Below, piece by piece: positions 17,073 through 17,299 of a DNA stretch of 17,299 bases. This DNA is from Bacteroidales bacterium (GTDB lineage: Bacteria > Bacteroidota > Bacteroidia > Bacteroidales > UBA7960). The stretch spans positions 1 to 17,299 of the forward strand of contig PWGY01000054.1 of NCBI GenBank assembly GCA_003554665.1. Direction: 5' to 3'. The notes beneath the pieces are model-generated. The model saw only the letters and a list, made by a program, of their open reading frames with translations. It had not been told where the DNA came from and did no database searches. The position numbers and the translations under genes are program-made. The first letter of the stretch is position 1, and every line of letters begins with the position of its first letter.

Positions 17073-17103
17073 ATTGTCTTTAAAGCAAAAGTGATTATCT
17101 TTG
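17073..17103 (+). promoter_or_regulatory. rRNA-type promoter P1
   Basis: ATTG (17073-17076), a 19-bp spacer and TATCTTTG (17096-17103) match the Bacteroidota primary-sigma promoter closely. It stands 93 bp upstream of a second promoter with the same boxes and spacing. Confidence 0.7.
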
Positions 17104-17153
17104 CATCCCTCTTTCGGAGAAATCCGGGAGGCCAAACAGAACGATCTTAATTT

Positions 17154-17181
17154 TTTCTTTTTTTTATTGTTAAAAAAGAAA
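17154..17181. repeat. AT-only inverted repeat around the P2 -33 box
   Basis: TTTCTTTTTT (17154-17163) and AAAAAAGAAA (17172-17181) are a perfect 10-bp inverted repeat with the 8-nt centre TTATTGTT, which contains the ATTG box of P2. It may act as a curved, UP-element-like sequence, or as a weak terminator of upstream read-through. Confidence 0.6.
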
Positions 17182-17196
17182 TAGTTTGTATCTTTG
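17166..17196 (+). promoter_or_regulatory. rRNA-type promoter P2
   Basis: ATTG (17166-17169), a 19-bp spacer and TATCTTTG (17189-17196): the same two boxes and spacing as P1. Transcription should start near 17203. An A/T-tract lies directly around and upstream of the -33 box, as expected for a strong, growth-regulated promoter. Confidence 0.75.
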
Positions 17197-17199
17197 CCC

Positions 17200-17299
17200 T
17201 CCCCAAACGGGGAACCGATCGCCGGGGATTTTGAATGCAGGAGTAGGGTTTTCGGTAAAAGTTTGGGAAACGATCTTTGAAAAATTGGGAAGCAAAAGA
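17200..17299 (+). other. Leader of a probable rRNA operon, with boxA-like element
   Basis: The leader starts with a 5-bp hairpin TCCCC-AAAC-GGGGA (17200-17213). Near the end, GATCTTTGAAAAA (17272-17284) resembles the boxA antitermination element that precedes 16S rRNA genes, and the text ATCTTTGAAAAATTGG is like leaders seen before Bacteroidota 16S genes. No coding frame continues to the window end. The 16S gene itself is not in the window, so the assignment rests on promoter pair plus leader. Confidence 0.65.

Overview
The window reads as chromosomal DNA of a Bacteroidota (Bacteroidetes) bacterium. The evidence is: promoter-like sites of the TTG-N19-TAnnTTTG type instead of sigma70 boxes; a protein ending in a type B (CHU_C / gliding-motility-type) type IX secretion C-terminal domain; a three-gene set of SurA/PpiC-like periplasmic chaperones behind guaB; and an rRNA-type leader at the right end. 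I cannot name the genus. The content is mostly housekeeping and cell-envelope genes. I see no CRISPR array, transposase, phage gene or obvious defence cluster.

Layout. (1) 1-1572, minus strand: a Mn-type superoxide dismutase cut by the left window edge, with an N-terminal export-signal-like extension and a good internal start, then a membrane-anchored helix-hairpin-helix (ComEA-like) protein. (2) 1742-4582, plus strand: two sodium-coupled amino-acid transporters, NSS family then AGCS family, behind a Bacteroidota-type promoter and followed by a credible intrinsic terminator at 4655-4696. (3) 4725-8795: an LptA/OstA-like exported protein and two M16 metallopeptidase-family proteins, one with the zinc motif and one without, probably co-transcribed. 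(4) 8981-10594: a secreted beta-rich protein with a type B T9SS C-terminal domain, flanked on both sides by intergenic tandem repeats. (5) 10807-17052: guaB, then a parvulin-type PPIase, a lipoprotein resembling SurA without a recognisable PPIase domain, a SurA-like double-parvulin protein, and a MoxR AAA+ ATPase, all on the plus strand with short gaps. (6) 17053-17299: two near-identical strong promoters 93 bp apart and a boxA-like leader, most likely the start of an rRNA operon whose 16S gene lies just past the window.

How the genes fit together. Regions 3 and 5 serve the outer envelope: the LptA/OstA-like protein suggests LPS transport, the M16 pair suggests periplasmic proteolysis, and the SurA/PpiC group suggests chaperoning of outer-membrane proteins. 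The T9SS-type protein would be a client secreted across that envelope.

The most unusual structural signal is not a gene. Short tandem duplications with different units (7, 12, 15, 19, 20, 22, 39 and 48 bp periods) occur repeatedly, most of them at or just after stop codons. Other points worth checking are the superoxide dismutase's two possible starts with a metalloregulator-like palindrome upstream, the hairpins in front of two genes, and the AT-rich perfect inverted repeat around the -33 box of the rRNA-type promoter.
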